Shown piece after piece: positions 6,855 through 16,239 of a stretch of 26,213 nucleotides of DNA. The first letter of the stretch is position 1, and each line of letters opens with the position of its first letter. Position numbers and translations under genes: made by a program. Under the pieces are notes generated by a model. It had not been told where the DNA came from. It saw only the letters and a list, made by a program, of their open reading frames with translations, and ran no database searches. Location: contig JAYOLL010000035.1 in the NCBI GenBank assembly GCA_038120295.1, forward strand, positions 1 to 26,213. The letters are read 5' to 3'. Origin of the DNA: JAYOEY01 sp038120295 (GTDB taxonomy: Bacteria; Pseudomonadota; Alphaproteobacteria; MPNO01; UBA2964).

Positions 6855-8504
6855 TTAGCCGTCCTGCTCCGCGCGCTCGCGTTCGAGCTGGCGTAATGCC
6901 CCGCGCTGGATCTTCCCGGTCGCTGTGTGCGGCAGTTCGTCAACGAACTCGATCGCCCGCGGGTATTTGAAAGCGGAAATCTGCGCCTTGACGAAATTCT
7001 GGAGTTCCAGGGTCAGGTTTCCTTCATCCAGAATTTCCCTGGCGGGCTCGATAAAGGCCTTCACGATCTGCCCTCTGTCCGGATCAGGCGCGCCTACGAC
7101 GGCGCAGTCGCGGACGGCGGGGTGTTCCTGAAGCACCGCTTCGACCTCGAGGCCGGACACGTTGTAGCCCCCTGTCAGAATCATGTCGTCAGTCCGCGCT
7201 TCGTAGGCGATATAGCCGCCTTCTTCCCAGCGACAGAGATCGCCGGACAGGTTCCAGCCATCTCGGATATAGGATTTCTGCCGGTCGATATCGTCGAGAT
7301 AGCGGCATCCGTTAGGCCCCTTGACGATCATCTGGCCGATTTCGCCCGGCTGCACATCGTTGAAATCTTCATCCACGACACGGACTTCGAAACCCGGAAC
7401 CGCCTTTCCGATCAGGCCGGGCCTGATATCGTCGCCCGAAGCGGAAATAAATATATGCAGGAGCTCGGAAATACCGAGACCGTTGATGATGCGGATGCCG
7501 GTCTTTTCTTCCCATTTGTGGAAGGTGGCCGGCGCCAGCGGTTCGCCTCCCGCGATGCAGAGCCGGAGCGACGACGTGTCGTACTTGTCCAGCAGGGGCA
7601 GCATCATCTTGTAACCGGACGGGGTGGAGAAACAGACAGTGGCCTTCTGGTCCTGAATGGTTTGCAGCAGGACCGCCGGCGTACCCCGTTCGAGAACGAT
7701 CGCGGAAGCGCCGAACCGCATCGTATCGGGCATGTAGGCGCAGAGCCCGTACAGAAACGCGATTTGCGGGCTGCCGCAGACGATATCGTCGGGTTCGATG
7801 CCGACGACGTAGCGGATGAAGGTATCGGCGACCGCCAGAATATCGCGATGGAAGTGAAGCGTGCCCTTGGGCGTGCCGGTAGAGCCAGAGGTAAAACCGA
7901 TGATGGCGGGGTCGTCGGCTGCCGTGTCGATATCCTCGAACGACTCCGATTTCGAGCCCATCCGGTTTTCCAGCCCGTTGGAACGATCGTCGCCGAAATA
8001 GAGGATTTCTCGAAGCGTTTCCGTTTTCTTCGATGCGGCTTCGATATCCTCGGCCAGACTCGCCTCGGAAATCGCGATCTGCACCTTCGCCTTGTCGATC
8101 ATGTAGACCAGTTCGCGTTCGCGCAGAACCGGCATGGTCGAAATCGCTATGCCGCCTGCCTTAAGGATGGCGTACCAGGCGGCAATCAGCATGGGATGAT
8201 TGGAAGATCGCAATAGCACCCGTTCACCCGGCACCATGTTGCAATCTTCGACCAGTACATTGGCGATCCTGTTGGCGTGGGCGCGAAGATCGCCATAGGT
8301 CCAGATTTCCGCGCCAAAGCGAACGGCAGGGCGGTCGGCCCCGAACTTGTCTATCGTTCGGTCCAGCAACTCGGTCGCCGCGTTCATCCGGTCGGGATAG
8401 GCCGCCAGCTCGGGCAGGACCGAATAATCCATCTCGGGCCACGCCTCTTCGGGCGGCATGTTGTCGCGGATGAAAGTGTCGATATGGGCGGTGGGTACGG
8501 TCAT
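6855..8504 (-). CDS. acyl-CoA ligase, 2-aminobenzoate/benzoate-CoA ligase type
   Basis: This ANL-superfamily adenylate-forming enzyme (549 residues) would activate a carboxylic acid with ATP and CoA in the cytosol. The phosphate-binding motif GFTSGSTGTPKG is at about 203-214, the hinge region ARTDDMILTGGYNVSG follows, and the catalytic lysine is Lys531 in HTATGKIQRGALR. The N-terminal part (AHIDTFIRDNMPP, then ANRIANVLVED and KAGGIAISTMPVLRERELVYMIDKA) resembles what I know of 2-aminobenzoate-CoA and benzoate-CoA ligases more than acetyl- or fatty-acyl-CoA ligases; that is recall, not a search. Start: two adjacent ATGs (8507, 8504) are equally possible; upstream residues to 8570 overlap the nuclease gene and look non-native. 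The following small gene begins 7 bases after the stop. Confidence 0.87.
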   Translation of the reverse strand: MTVPTAHIDTFIRDNMPPEEAWPEMDYSVLPELAAYPDRMNAATELLDRTIDKFGADRPAVRFGAEIWTYGDLRAHANRIANVLVEDCNMVPGERVLLRSSNHPMLIAAWYAILKAGGIAISTMPVLRERELVYMIDKAKVQIAISEASLAEDIEAASKKTETLREILYFGDDRSNGLENRMGSKSESFEDIDTAADDPAIIGFTSGSTGTPKGTLHFHRDILAVADTFIRYVVGIEPDDIVCGSPQIAFLYGLCAYMPDTMRFGASAIVLERGTPAVLLQTIQDQKATVCFSTPSGYKMMLPLLDKYDTSSLRLCIAGGEPLAPATFHKWEEKTGIRIINGLGISELLHIFISASGDDIRPGLIGKAVPGFEVRVVDEDFNDVQPGEIGQMIVKGPNGCRYLDDIDRQKSYIRDGWNLSGDLCRWEEGGYIAYEARTDDMILTGGYNVSGLEVEAVLQEHPAVRDCAVVGAPDPDRGQIVKAFIEPAREILDEGNLTLELQNFVKAQISAFKYPRAIEFVDELPHTATGKIQRGALRQLERERAEQDG

Positions 8505-8566
8505 CATCGATCCAGAAATCGAAAAGCGGAATTTAGGCGCTTGCGACAGACATGCCAAGCGCAGGG

Positions 8567-9925
8567 TCAATCAATCTCCGCTATATCCCGATACTCCGGA
8601 ACGCTGCACTTCCAGCCCAGCTTTTCCTCGACCCGGTGCCTAAGCGCATCGGAGGCTTCGGGCTCCCCATGAACAATGAAGGTCTGCCGCGGCGCTTCGT
8701 GAAAGTGCGACAGCCAGTTCATGATCTCAGCGGAATCTGCGTGCGCGGACAGCATGTCCAGATGATCGACTTCGGCCCGAACCGGAATGTAGCTGCCGTG
8801 GATCTTGATCTCCTGCGCCCCTGCGATCATGGCGGCGCCTCGTGTGCCGCCAGCCTGATAGCCCGCGAAGAGGATCGTATTGCGACTGTCCCTGGCATAA
8901 ACCTTGAGGTGATGAACAATACGGCCCCCGGTCGCCATGCCGCTGGCGGACACGATCACCTTCGGAACATGGTTGGCGGCGAGAGCTCGGGATTCTTCCG
9001 CCGTGTGGACGTACCTCGCTACCCCGAAGGCCGCCTTCGCCTCGGCGGCGGTCAGACGATGGTCGTCGGGATGACGGAGGAATATCTCGGTTGCGTCTAT
9101 GGCCATGGGGCTGTCGAGATAGACGGGCAGGTCAGGAATCCGTTTCGCCGATTTGAGCCTGTGAAGGTGGTAGAGAATCGACTGGCTCCTGCCGACGGCG
9201 AAGGACGGGATGATGACTGATCCGCCACGCGCGGACGTACGGGTAATCACGTCGGCCAGGGCATCCTCTGGATCCTCATCTCCATGCAAGCGGTTTCCGT
9301 ACGTTGATTCCAGAACCAGAGCGTCTGCGGATTCAATGGTTTCCGGGTCGGGCATCGTAGCGGAGTCTGGCCGGCCCAGGTCTCCACTGAAAACGATTCG
9401 CTTCCCGTTGGCGCTAACCGTCAGAATCGACGCGCCCAGGATATGTCCAGCACGCTGAAAGAACAGGCTCGTCGCGTCGTTCAGGGAAACCGGTGTGTCG
9501 AAAGAGCATGTTCGTAGACGTTCAAGGGCTCTTTCCGCATCACGAGTCGTATAGAGGGGCAATGCGGGATCATGTTTCGAAAACCCCTTGTCGTTGGCGT
9601 ATTCCGCTTCCCTTTCCAGCAGGTATGCGCTGTCGCGCAGTAGGATCTGCAGAAGGTCCGCCGTCGCTTCGGTGGCATAGGCGGGTCCGGAAAAACCGCT
9701 CCTCACCAGAAGCGGCAAATATCCGGAATGATCGAGATGAGCATGCGTCAGGACTACGGCATCGATTGACCCCGCCTCCAGCGGGAACGGTTGCCAGTTC
9801 TTCAGTCTGAGCTGCTTGTAGCCCTGAAAAAGGCCGCAATCGATCAGTAGCCGTTTGCTGCCGGTTTCCAGCAGAAACTTCGATCCGGTGACGGTACCGA
9901 CACCGCCAAGAAATGTAATCCGCAT
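8567..9925 (-). CDS. beta-CASP metallo-beta-lactamase RNase (YSH1/CPSF type)
   Basis: This 452-residue cytosolic nuclease joins a metallo-beta-lactamase domain with a beta-CASP cap. MRITFLGGVGTVTGSKFL opens the fold. The zinc motif HAHLDH is at 61-66. FSGDLGR supplies the later Asp ligand, and QRAGHILGA gives another His. The beta-CASP motifs follow: PSFAVGRSQ, YLDSPMA, then VSASGMATGGR and LSAHADS. The C-terminal RNA-specificity region ends in TFIVHGEPEASDALR. This is the family of predicted exo/endonucleases related to the cleavage-polyadenylation factor; bacterial members process RNA. The frame extends to a TTG at 9946, but the ATG at 9925 starts exactly at the conserved first strand. It is the first gene of the minus run, 62 bases before the CoA ligase, and divergent from hyuB. 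Confidence 0.9.
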   Translation of the reverse strand: MRITFLGGVGTVTGSKFLLETGSKRLLIDCGLFQGYKQLRLKNWQPFPLEAGSIDAVVLTHAHLDHSGYLPLLVRSGFSGPAYATEATADLLQILLRDSAYLLEREAEYANDKGFSKHDPALPLYTTRDAERALERLRTCSFDTPVSLNDATSLFFQRAGHILGASILTVSANGKRIVFSGDLGRPDSATMPDPETIESADALVLESTYGNRLHGDEDPEDALADVITRTSARGGSVIIPSFAVGRSQSILYHLHRLKSAKRIPDLPVYLDSPMAIDATEIFLRHPDDHRLTAAEAKAAFGVARYVHTAEESRALAANHVPKVIVSASGMATGGRIVHHLKVYARDSRNTILFAGYQAGGTRGAAMIAGAQEIKIHGSYIPVRAEVDHLDMLSAHADSAEIMNWLSHFHEAPRQTFIVHGEPEASDALRHRVEEKLGWKCSVPEYRDIAEID

Positions 9926-10051
9926 ACAGGGAATCAATTTTAGCAATTGAACATGGCGAGGTTATCGCCGATAGAAGGCGTGCGCCATGGTTTGCGCCGA
10001 CTGCGGTCGATGATACTGTCCGCGCGGTTTTTTTTGAGACGATTTTTTCCT
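9926..10051. promoter_or_regulatory. divergent control region between the nuclease and hyuBA
   Basis: This stretch separates two divergent genes and must hold both promoters. It contains a 6-5-6 inverted repeat, TCAATT-TTAGC-AATTGA (9934-9950), next to the nuclease start, a plausible operator. Near hyuB there is a GC-rich CCGCGCGG followed by eight T (10028-10035) and a second T6 run. I could not find convincing -35/-10 pairs by eye. The 11-mer TTTAGCAATTG within the repeat recurs upstream of the dioxygenase genes at 23284-23294. Confidence 0.4.
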
Positions 10052-12073
10052 ATGGACGACCTGATACGACTCGAACTCATCCGCGAATCCCTTGTCGCGG
10101 TAGTCAACGAGATGCGCGCCAATATCATTCGATCGTCCTACGCGGCGATCATCTATGAAGGGCACGATTTCTCCTGTGCACTGATGTCGGCGGACGGCCG
10201 CCAGATTGCGCAAGGTCTGGCCGATCACCCCATTCACATCTTCGCCGTTCCGTATTCCACGCGCCAGGTAATCGAGGTTTTCGGCGACGATATCAACGAA
10301 GGCGATCTGTTCCTGCACAACGACCCCTATACCGGCGGCACGCATCTGAACGACGTTTTGTTGCTTCAGCCGGTCTTCCATGACGGGCGTCTGGCGATGT
10401 TCGCCGCCGTGCGCTGCCACTGGAACGATGTCGGCGGCATGACGCCGGGTTCTCTCTCCGGTCGGGTCAAGGAGATCTACCAGGAGGGGATCCGGATCGT
10501 TCCGACCCGGATTTGCGAGAAGGGGGTCATGAACCAGGCCATTCTGGACCTGCTGTTCAATAACATGCGCGGCGCTGAGGAACGCATCGGCGATTTCAAC
10601 GCGATGCTCGGCACCGGCCGGAAGGCGGAGGAACATCTTCAGCGGCTTTTCCGGCGGTTCGGGGGCAGGGAGATGCTCGACGGGATCGATACGCTGATCG
10701 AGCGTTCGGAACGACAGATGCGCCGCCGTATTGCGGAGTGCCCGGATGGCGATTACTTCGCGGAAGGCTACATCGAAAGCGACGGCTCGAATCCGGATCC
10801 GCTGGCGATCCGGCTCAAGCTGACGATCGCCGGTGATTCGATCACCGCCGATTTCACCGGCACATCGGCGCAGACCAACGGACCGACCAACTGCGGTCCG
10901 GCGATGGCCTTTAACGCTGTCGGCACCATCGTGAAAGCGTTCCTCGACCCGAAAACACCCATCAACCACGGCTCGTTTAATCCGATAACGGTCGTGGCAC
11001 CCGAGAAAAGCTTTATCAATGCGCGTGAAACCGCGCCCTGCGGCGGAATGGCGGAGGTGAAATTTCTGATCGATTCCGTGGTCGCTGCTGCAATGAGCCA
11101 GGCCGTGCCGGAAATGTCGGTCGGCGACCTGAAGGGCGGCGCGAACCACATACACATATCGGGGCTGCGCGAAGACGGCAGGACATGGATTCATTACGAG
11201 TGGCCTGCGGGCGGTACAGGGGCGTCTTCGGGGACGGATGGCAGCAATGCGGTCCGCAGTTATAACGAAGGCGATTTCAACTCGATCCAGTCGGCCGAAA
11301 CGGTCGAGGCGCAATACCCGTTGCGGGTTGAGCGCTGCGAAGTTCGCGAAGGAGCATGCGGCGACGGGGAGGCCCGTGGCGGCTTCGGTCTGAGACGCGA
11401 TGTTCGGATTCTCTGCGACAGCGCAACCCTGTCAGTTCTATCGGAGAAGAACGTGATTCCGCCCTACGGCGTCGCCGGGGGTAGTAATGGCGCGGCCAAC
11501 CGTTTCGTCGTTTTGCGGGGAGATGAAATTATCGAGCCGTCGGACGTGCCCGGTAAGGTGTCCGGTTTTGTCCTGCGGCCGGGTGACATCGTCCGCGAAG
11601 AGACGGCGGGCGGCGGCGGCGCCGGGGATCCCCTGAAGCGCAATCCGGCGCTTGTCGCCGAGGACGTGCGTGTGGGCTACCTGTCCGCCGAACAGGCGAA
11701 AGTGCGATTTGGCGTCATGATCGACGATAGTGGAGACATCGATACCGCTGCTACGGAAAAGCAAAGGCAGGAACTGGCATCGGCACGGATAGAGATGGAT
11801 ACGAGAGCCAGCAATGCAGATGAATACGATGGGCCGAAGCGCACTTTTCCGGTGCCGTCAGGACTTGCTTCGCGTCTCTCGGTTTCGAATGGTGACATGA
11901 TAGAACTGCGGGCTCCCGGCGCCGTGCCGTTGCGGGGGTGGGCGTCGATCATTGAAGATCAAGAAGCGAATTCCCTGTCGCTCGGCCCGAGGGCGCGCGA
12001 CCTGCTGCGGATTGAGCCCGGCGATCCCGTTGAAGTCAGGGCTGTTTACGCCGCTCCGGTAGGGGTTGAGTAG
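10052..12073 (+). CDS. hyuB: hydantoinase B/oxoprolinase subunit (HyuB) with C-terminal extension
   Basis: HyuB partners HyuA in ATP-dependent hydantoinases, 5-oxoprolinases and, more distantly, acetone carboxylases, cytosolic complexes that activate a cyclic amide or a ketone with ATP. The 673-residue product starts MDDLIRLELIRESLVAVVNEM, the usual HyuB N-terminus, and carries the conserved HNDPYTGGTHLNDV at 89-101, the later THLNDVLLL strand and the CGPAMAFNAVG region. A glycine-rich GGGGAGDP near residue 520 precedes the normal end of the family at about 570. Some 95 more residues follow, with a repeated GD-rich strand pattern (NGDMIELRAPG, then EPGDPVEVRAV) suggestive of a small beta barrel. 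The frame is open to a TTG at 9947, but the upstream residues are basic and unlike the family. The stop is 2 bases from the hyuA start. Confidence 0.88.
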   Translation: MDDLIRLELIRESLVAVVNEMRANIIRSSYAAIIYEGHDFSCALMSADGRQIAQGLADHPIHIFAVPYSTRQVIEVFGDDINEGDLFLHNDPYTGGTHLNDVLLLQPVFHDGRLAMFAAVRCHWNDVGGMTPGSLSGRVKEIYQEGIRIVPTRICEKGVMNQAILDLLFNNMRGAEERIGDFNAMLGTGRKAEEHLQRLFRRFGGREMLDGIDTLIERSERQMRRRIAECPDGDYFAEGYIESDGSNPDPLAIRLKLTIAGDSITADFTGTSAQTNGPTNCGPAMAFNAVGTIVKAFLDPKTPINHGSFNPITVVAPEKSFINARETAPCGGMAEVKFLIDSVVAAAMSQAVPEMSVGDLKGGANHIHISGLREDGRTWIHYEWPAGGTGASSGTDGSNAVRSYNEGDFNSIQSAETVEAQYPLRVERCEVREGACGDGEARGGFGLRRDVRILCDSATLSVLSEKNVIPPYGVAGGSNGAANRFVVLRGDEIIEPSDVPGKVSGFVLRPGDIVREETAGGGGAGDPLKRNPALVAEDVRVGYLSAEQAKVRFGVMIDDSGDIDTAATEKQRQELASARIEMDTRASNADEYDGPKRTFPVPSGLASRLSVSNGDMIELRAPGAVPLRGWASIIEDQEANSLSLGPRARDLLRIEPGDPVEVRAVYAAPVGVE

Positions 12074-12075
12074 AC

Positions 12076-14121
12076 ATGGCTGATGGAACCTTTCTGGTCG
12101 GCGTCGATGTCGGCGGCACCTTTACCGATATCCTCTGCCTGAATACCGAAACGCAGGAAATCCTGTCGGCAAAGACCCCCTCGCTGCCGGGGAGGCAATG
12201 GGAAGGAGTCCTGAACGCGCTTCAGGAACTCGGGATCGATAGCGGCGATATTCGCGCTTTCGTCCACGGTACGACCATTGCAACCAATGCGCTGCTCGAA
12301 AAGAACGGGGCGAAGACGGCCTTCGTCACCACGGAGGGCTTCAGGGATACGCTTGAAATCGGTCGCACAAGGCGGCTGATCGGCGGGCTGTTCGATATCA
12401 AGTTCGTTCGTCCCAAACCGTTGGTCGACAGGACTTTGCGGCTGGAAGTGCAGGAACGCACTGCAGCGGATGGCGAAGTTCTAAAAGATCTTTCGGATTT
12501 CGATTTCGGTTCCCTTGCTAGATCGCTCGTAGACGCCGGCGTCGAAGCGGTCGGCATCGGTTTCGTGAACGCCTATGCCAACGATGAAACAGAGCGTCGC
12601 GCGGCGGATTCCCTGGGAAGCCTGCTGGGCGACGTGCCGGTGTGCCATTCAACCGGCGTCGTAAACGAGCAGGGCGAGTTTCACCGTTTTTCGACCTGTG
12701 TCCTGAACGCGTATCTGACGCCTGTGGTGAAACGGTATCTGGAAACCCTTGCGGGAGAGCTCAAGGGCAGGGGTGTCGACGCACCGGTCAATGTCATGGG
12801 CTCCAACGGCGGCGCGATGACGCTGGAGAAAGCCGAGAGCTTTGCTGCGGGAACCTTCCTGTCGGGGCCGGTCGGAGGCGCCGGCGGTGCGGTCCGGGTC
12901 TGCGAGATGGCGGATGTCGATGACTGCATCACCTTTGACATGGGCGGCACTTCGACGGATGTCGCGCTGATCCACCAGCGTACGCCGCGAATTTCCCACG
13001 ATAACCAGATCGATGCCTACCCGTTGCAGGTCGCCCAGCTCGATATCCATACGATCGGGGCCGGGGGCGGATCGATCGCCTGGGTCCAGGAAGATGGGAC
13101 GCTTGAGGTGGGACCGCGGAGCGCGGGCGCAATGCCGGGCCCCGCCTGCTATGGCCGTGGCGGTACAGAGCCGACGATATCGGATGCCAATCTGCTGCTC
13201 GGAAGGTTGCCCACGGAACGAACGCTGTCCGGCGGGCTCCAGCTCAACTGCAAGGCCTCGGAAGCCGCTTTCTCTGACTTGTCCAACAAGCTGGGCGGAA
13301 CTGACATCATCACGCTTGCCGATGGCGTGCTGAAGATAGCCGTTGCGAAGATGGCCGGCGCGGTTCGCGAGGTTTCCGTCCATCGTGGATTCGACCCACG
13401 CGATTTCGCGTTGCTTGGATTCGGAGGCGCAGGGCCAATGCATGTCTTCCTCGTTGCGGAAGAGCTTGCGGTACCGACCGTTATCGTTCCCCGCTATCCG
13501 GGTCATCTGTCCGCGCTGGGGCAGCTTCTGGCCGATCAGCGGCGCGATGCTGTCATGGCCTGGGGAGGGCGGCTCAGCGCGCTCGATATCTCCGACCTGG
13601 GGAGCCGTGCGGTTTCCATGCGGGAAGAAGCTGCTTCGATCCTCGCGGCGGACGGCTTCGGAGATGCTCGTCAGCAGCACGATTTCACCGTCGACATGCG
13701 CTATGTCGGGCAGTCCTTTACCCTGTCGGTCGCGCTCGACCCGGATAGCCCCGATGCGGATGCTTTGCGGGCCGGTTTCTCTCAAAAGCACGAGCAGACG
13801 TTCGGTCATGCCGATCCGAACAGCGACGTGGAGATTGTCAATATTCGTCTTGTCTCGCTCGGTATCGTGGACAAGCCAACGCTCAGCTTTGCTCAGGAAG
13901 AGGGCGGAAACCCGTTGATCGAGACCCGTCAGGTCTGGTTCGAAGATGCCTGGTGCGATTGTCCCGTGCTGGACCGTCGCAAGCTCCCGCCCGACTCCGA
14001 GGTTCAGGGACCCGCAATCATCGAAGAGGCCGGCGGCACATCGGTGGTGCCCTCAGGTTGGAAGATATCCGTTCATCCATCCGGCGCGCTGATTTGTCGA
14101 AATCCAAAGGCAGACGCTTGA
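12076..14121 (+). CDS. hyuA: hydantoinase A/oxoprolinase subunit (HyuA)
   Basis: HyuA is the ATP-binding subunit of the hydantoinase/oxoprolinase family, with an actin/acetokinase-type fold. This 681-residue protein has the first phosphate motif GVDVGGTFTD at 9-18, HGTTIATNALLE at 64-75, and the second phosphate motif FDMGGTSTDVAL at about 287-298. GFGGAGPMH near residue 450 is the late family motif. Length fits stand-alone HyuA (about 680-700). It begins 2 bases after hyuB, so the pair is cotranslated and should form an A-B complex. Known reactions are hydrolysis of N-methylhydantoin or 5-oxoproline and carboxylation of acetone; none can be chosen from sequence alone. The following aminotransferase starts 52 bases on. 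Confidence 0.93.
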   Translation: MADGTFLVGVDVGGTFTDILCLNTETQEILSAKTPSLPGRQWEGVLNALQELGIDSGDIRAFVHGTTIATNALLEKNGAKTAFVTTEGFRDTLEIGRTRRLIGGLFDIKFVRPKPLVDRTLRLEVQERTAADGEVLKDLSDFDFGSLARSLVDAGVEAVGIGFVNAYANDETERRAADSLGSLLGDVPVCHSTGVVNEQGEFHRFSTCVLNAYLTPVVKRYLETLAGELKGRGVDAPVNVMGSNGGAMTLEKAESFAAGTFLSGPVGGAGGAVRVCEMADVDDCITFDMGGTSTDVALIHQRTPRISHDNQIDAYPLQVAQLDIHTIGAGGGSIAWVQEDGTLEVGPRSAGAMPGPACYGRGGTEPTISDANLLLGRLPTERTLSGGLQLNCKASEAAFSDLSNKLGGTDIITLADGVLKIAVAKMAGAVREVSVHRGFDPRDFALLGFGGAGPMHVFLVAEELAVPTVIVPRYPGHLSALGQLLADQRRDAVMAWGGRLSALDISDLGSRAVSMREEAASILAADGFGDARQQHDFTVDMRYVGQSFTLSVALDPDSPDADALRAGFSQKHEQTFGHADPNSDVEIVNIRLVSLGIVDKPTLSFAQEEGGNPLIETRQVWFEDAWCDCPVLDRRKLPPDSEVQGPAIIEEAGGTSVVPSGWKISVHPSGALICRNPKADA

Positions 14122-14173
14122 GTTGACGGCGGGCCGGGATTAGCTTCCGTCATCGATAACTGGATACAGACCC

Positions 14174-15514
14174 ATGACACCTGCTGAAACGGCTCACGAA
14201 TTTCACAGCGCGGAGCCTAGGACACACGAAGAATGGTATGAACTCGCCGCGCGGGTTCTCCCTGGCGCGGGGCTCGGCGGATATTCGCTGCCTGAAGATG
14301 TTCGTTTCGTTATCGAACGGGGCGAGGGGGCACATCTTTTCGACGTCCGCGGACGTCGCTATATCGATTATGTCGGCGGCGCCGGCGCGCTGATCCTGGG
14401 CCATGCGCACCCGCACGTGATCGATGCCGTTCAGGAATCGGCGACCAAGGGGCTACATTTTTTCGGCACGCTAAACGAATACTGCGTCAGGCTTGCGGAA
14501 GTGCTGGTTGATGCCATCCCGTGCGCAGAAAAAATCGCCTTTAGTACAACGGGATCGGAATCGACGTTTTACGCCATGCGCATTGCGCGCGCCTATACCG
14601 GGCGCAGCAAGATCCTGAAATGCGAAGGTGGATATCACGGGAACCACGACTATTCGAACTTCTCCGTCTCGCCGAGCCAGCCGGCAAACTATCCCGCAGG
14701 GCGCCCCGATACGGCTGGAATGCCCGCCAGCATCCACGAAGAGGTTCTGATCGCGCCATACAACGACCTTGAGGTCGTTCGGCGCCTGGCCGAAGAGAAC
14801 AGGGACGATCTCGCGGCGATCATCGTCGAGCCTGCGCAACGCGTGATTTTTCCGAAAGAAGGTTATCTTCAGGGGCTTCGCGATATCTGCGACGAGCTCG
14901 GCATCCTCCTGATCTTCGACGAGGTTGTTACCGGTTTCCGCCTAGCCTATGGCGGGGCGCAGGCCTATTTCGGCGTGATTCCGGATCTGGCGAGCTATGG
15001 CAAGATCGTCGGCGGCGGCGGCCCGGTTGGGTGCGTGGCCGGCAGCGAACAGATCATGGAACAATGCAACCCGGTGAACCGCGGCGGCGCGAATTACGCC
15101 TATATCAACGGAACGCTCCACGGCAACCCGGTCGGGTGTGCGGCTGGGCTCGCCACGCTGGAGATCCTCCGTGAACCCGGCTTTTACCAGCGCCTGCATG
15201 ACCGGTCGGCAGGATTGCAGTCGATGTGTCAGGAGGTTCTGGACAGGCACGGGCTGGCTGCGAAGGCAATCGGGCAGGCGTCCCTGTGGCAGATCGTCTT
15301 TACCAAGGTGGAGCCCGAGAGCTATACCGATTTCCTGCGGGCCGACATGGCGTCGACGCGAGAGCTGGACCGGCTGCAGATGCATGAAGGCCTCTATGTT
15401 CTTCCTGCGGTCAGGCGTTTCGTGTCGGCTGTCCATTCCGACGATGATTTCGAACAGACGGTTTCCGCGCTGGATGCGGCCTGTCTTGCGTTCAAGAACA
15501 GACAGACATCGTGA
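14174..15514 (+). CDS. class III aminotransferase, glutamate-1-semialdehyde aminomutase type
   Basis: This 446-residue PLP enzyme of fold type I moves an amino group between or within molecules. Marks of class III are the N-terminal LFDVRGRRYIDYVGGAGALILGH, the FSTTGSESTFYAMRIARAYTGR phosphate-binding region, the IIVEP strand, the cofactor-nitrogen aspartate in IFDEVVTGFR, and the Schiff-base lysine Lys277 in SYGKIVGGGGPVG. The order and spacing are most like glutamate-1-semialdehyde 2,1-aminomutase, but the catabolic context argues against a haem-biosynthesis role. Amine substrate unknown. It follows hyuA by 52 bases and its stop overlaps the next gene's GTG start as GTGA, implying translational coupling. 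A perfect 18-bp palindrome (14341-14358) lies in the coding sequence and is probably codon-driven. Confidence 0.9.
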   Translation: MTPAETAHEFHSAEPRTHEEWYELAARVLPGAGLGGYSLPEDVRFVIERGEGAHLFDVRGRRYIDYVGGAGALILGHAHPHVIDAVQESATKGLHFFGTLNEYCVRLAEVLVDAIPCAEKIAFSTTGSESTFYAMRIARAYTGRSKILKCEGGYHGNHDYSNFSVSPSQPANYPAGRPDTAGMPASIHEEVLIAPYNDLEVVRRLAEENRDDLAAIIVEPAQRVIFPKEGYLQGLRDICDELGILLIFDEVVTGFRLAYGGAQAYFGVIPDLASYGKIVGGGGPVGCVAGSEQIMEQCNPVNRGGANYAYINGTLHGNPVGCAAGLATLEILREPGFYQRLHDRSAGLQSMCQEVLDRHGLAAKAIGQASLWQIVFTKVEPESYTDFLRADMASTRELDRLQMHEGLYVLPAVRRFVSAVHSDDDFEQTVSALDAACLAFKNRQTS

Positions 15515-16212
15515 CTCCTGACGGTTCACGAATAAAAGGTACTGCCGTCCTGTTTTCGGAAATGACCCCGCCGGATGGCGGCGAGGATACCTTCAACGCC
15601 TGGTATGACGGGCATCATACCCCGAGCCATGTCGAGGGCGTTCCCGGATTTCTTTCCGCCATGCGGTATCAATCGCCAGCCGGTCCGCACTATCTGGCAG
15701 TTTACGAACTTGACGGCGTGGAAACGCTGGATAGCGATGAGTACAGGTCCCGAAAATATACGCCGGACGATATTACCCGGGAGACACTCAACAATGTCTC
15801 GGGTTTTACCCGATATATCGGCAATGAGGGATATTTCGCCGTTGCTGACGACGATATCCGGACGGTTCTCGATGCGCCGGTTCTATGGTGTCAGCTCTTC
15901 AGCGTTCCCATGGAGACGCGAGCCGCTTTCGATAGCTGGTTCGATGAAGAATACGCGCCGCTCGCTATTGCTTCCGATGGTTTCCTCGGCGTCAGACGCT
16001 ACGACATTGTCGACTGGGATCCGGAGCCCCATACGCATCTAATCCTGAATTACCTGGAAAGTGGCGATGCCATGGAGGCGTCGGCGTTTCCGAATGCCCG
16101 TTCGACCGAGCGCTACCGGGACCTGGCAGGGCAGCCCTGGTTCCAACCCACTTCGGTACTTTACTGCCGCCGGCGCACCCGATTCCTCAAATCAGGACCT
16201 GCGCCTGACTAA
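15511..16212 (+). CDS. two-domain dimeric alpha/beta-barrel protein, copy A
   Basis: This 233-residue protein has two tandem ferredoxin-like domains. The first has FNAWYDGHHTPSHV, GFLSAMRY and YLAVYEL. The second repeats the pattern with FDSWFDEEYAPL, GFLGVRRYD and THLILNYLE. The F-x-x-W-Y/F-D motif followed by an acidic-His pair is reminiscent of EthD-like and monooxygenase-like barrels, but I cannot name a characterised homologue. A homologous gene lies at 21392-22057 on the other strand. The start is GTG at 15511 overlapping the aminotransferase stop; the protein region around FSEM, 17 residues in, is the first part conserved in the paralogue. The carboxymuconolactone-decarboxylase-like gene follows by 27 bases. 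A role in binding or rearranging the pathway intermediate is an inference. Confidence 0.8.
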   Translation: MTPDGSRIKGTAVLFSEMTPPDGGEDTFNAWYDGHHTPSHVEGVPGFLSAMRYQSPAGPHYLAVYELDGVETLDSDEYRSRKYTPDDITRETLNNVSGFTRYIGNEGYFAVADDDIRTVLDAPVLWCQLFSVPMETRAAFDSWFDEEYAPLAIASDGFLGVRRYDIVDWDPEPHTHLILNYLESGDAMEASAFPNARSTERYRDLAGQPWFQPTSVLYCRRRTRFLKSGPAPD

Positions 16213-16239
16213 TTCCATTCGCTAAGGGAGAACGCGATT

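Noticed and set aside
10028..10048. T8 and T6 runs before the hyuB start, considered as an attenuator
   Set aside because: No convincing stem precedes the T8 run beyond the self-complementary CCGCGCGG, which cannot form a loop by itself.
9962..11314. A 450-codon open frame on the minus strand opposite hyuB
   Set aside because: Arginine- and histidine-rich, no domain pattern, and fully antisense to a well-supported gene; it arises from the codon usage of GC-rich DNA. The same holds for long antisense frames opposite hyuA (12649-13809) and the CoA ligase (6927-8216).
14124..14152. TGACGG/CCGTCA inverted repeat between hyuA and the aminotransferase
   Set aside because: A 6-bp stem with a 17-base loop and no U tract; too weak to call a terminator or operator.
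14341..14358. A perfect 18-bp palindrome centred on CCGCGG inside the aminotransferase gene
   Set aside because: It codes for conserved residues of the class III N-terminal region (DVRGRR) and is best explained by GC-rich codons; no partner copy seen elsewhere.
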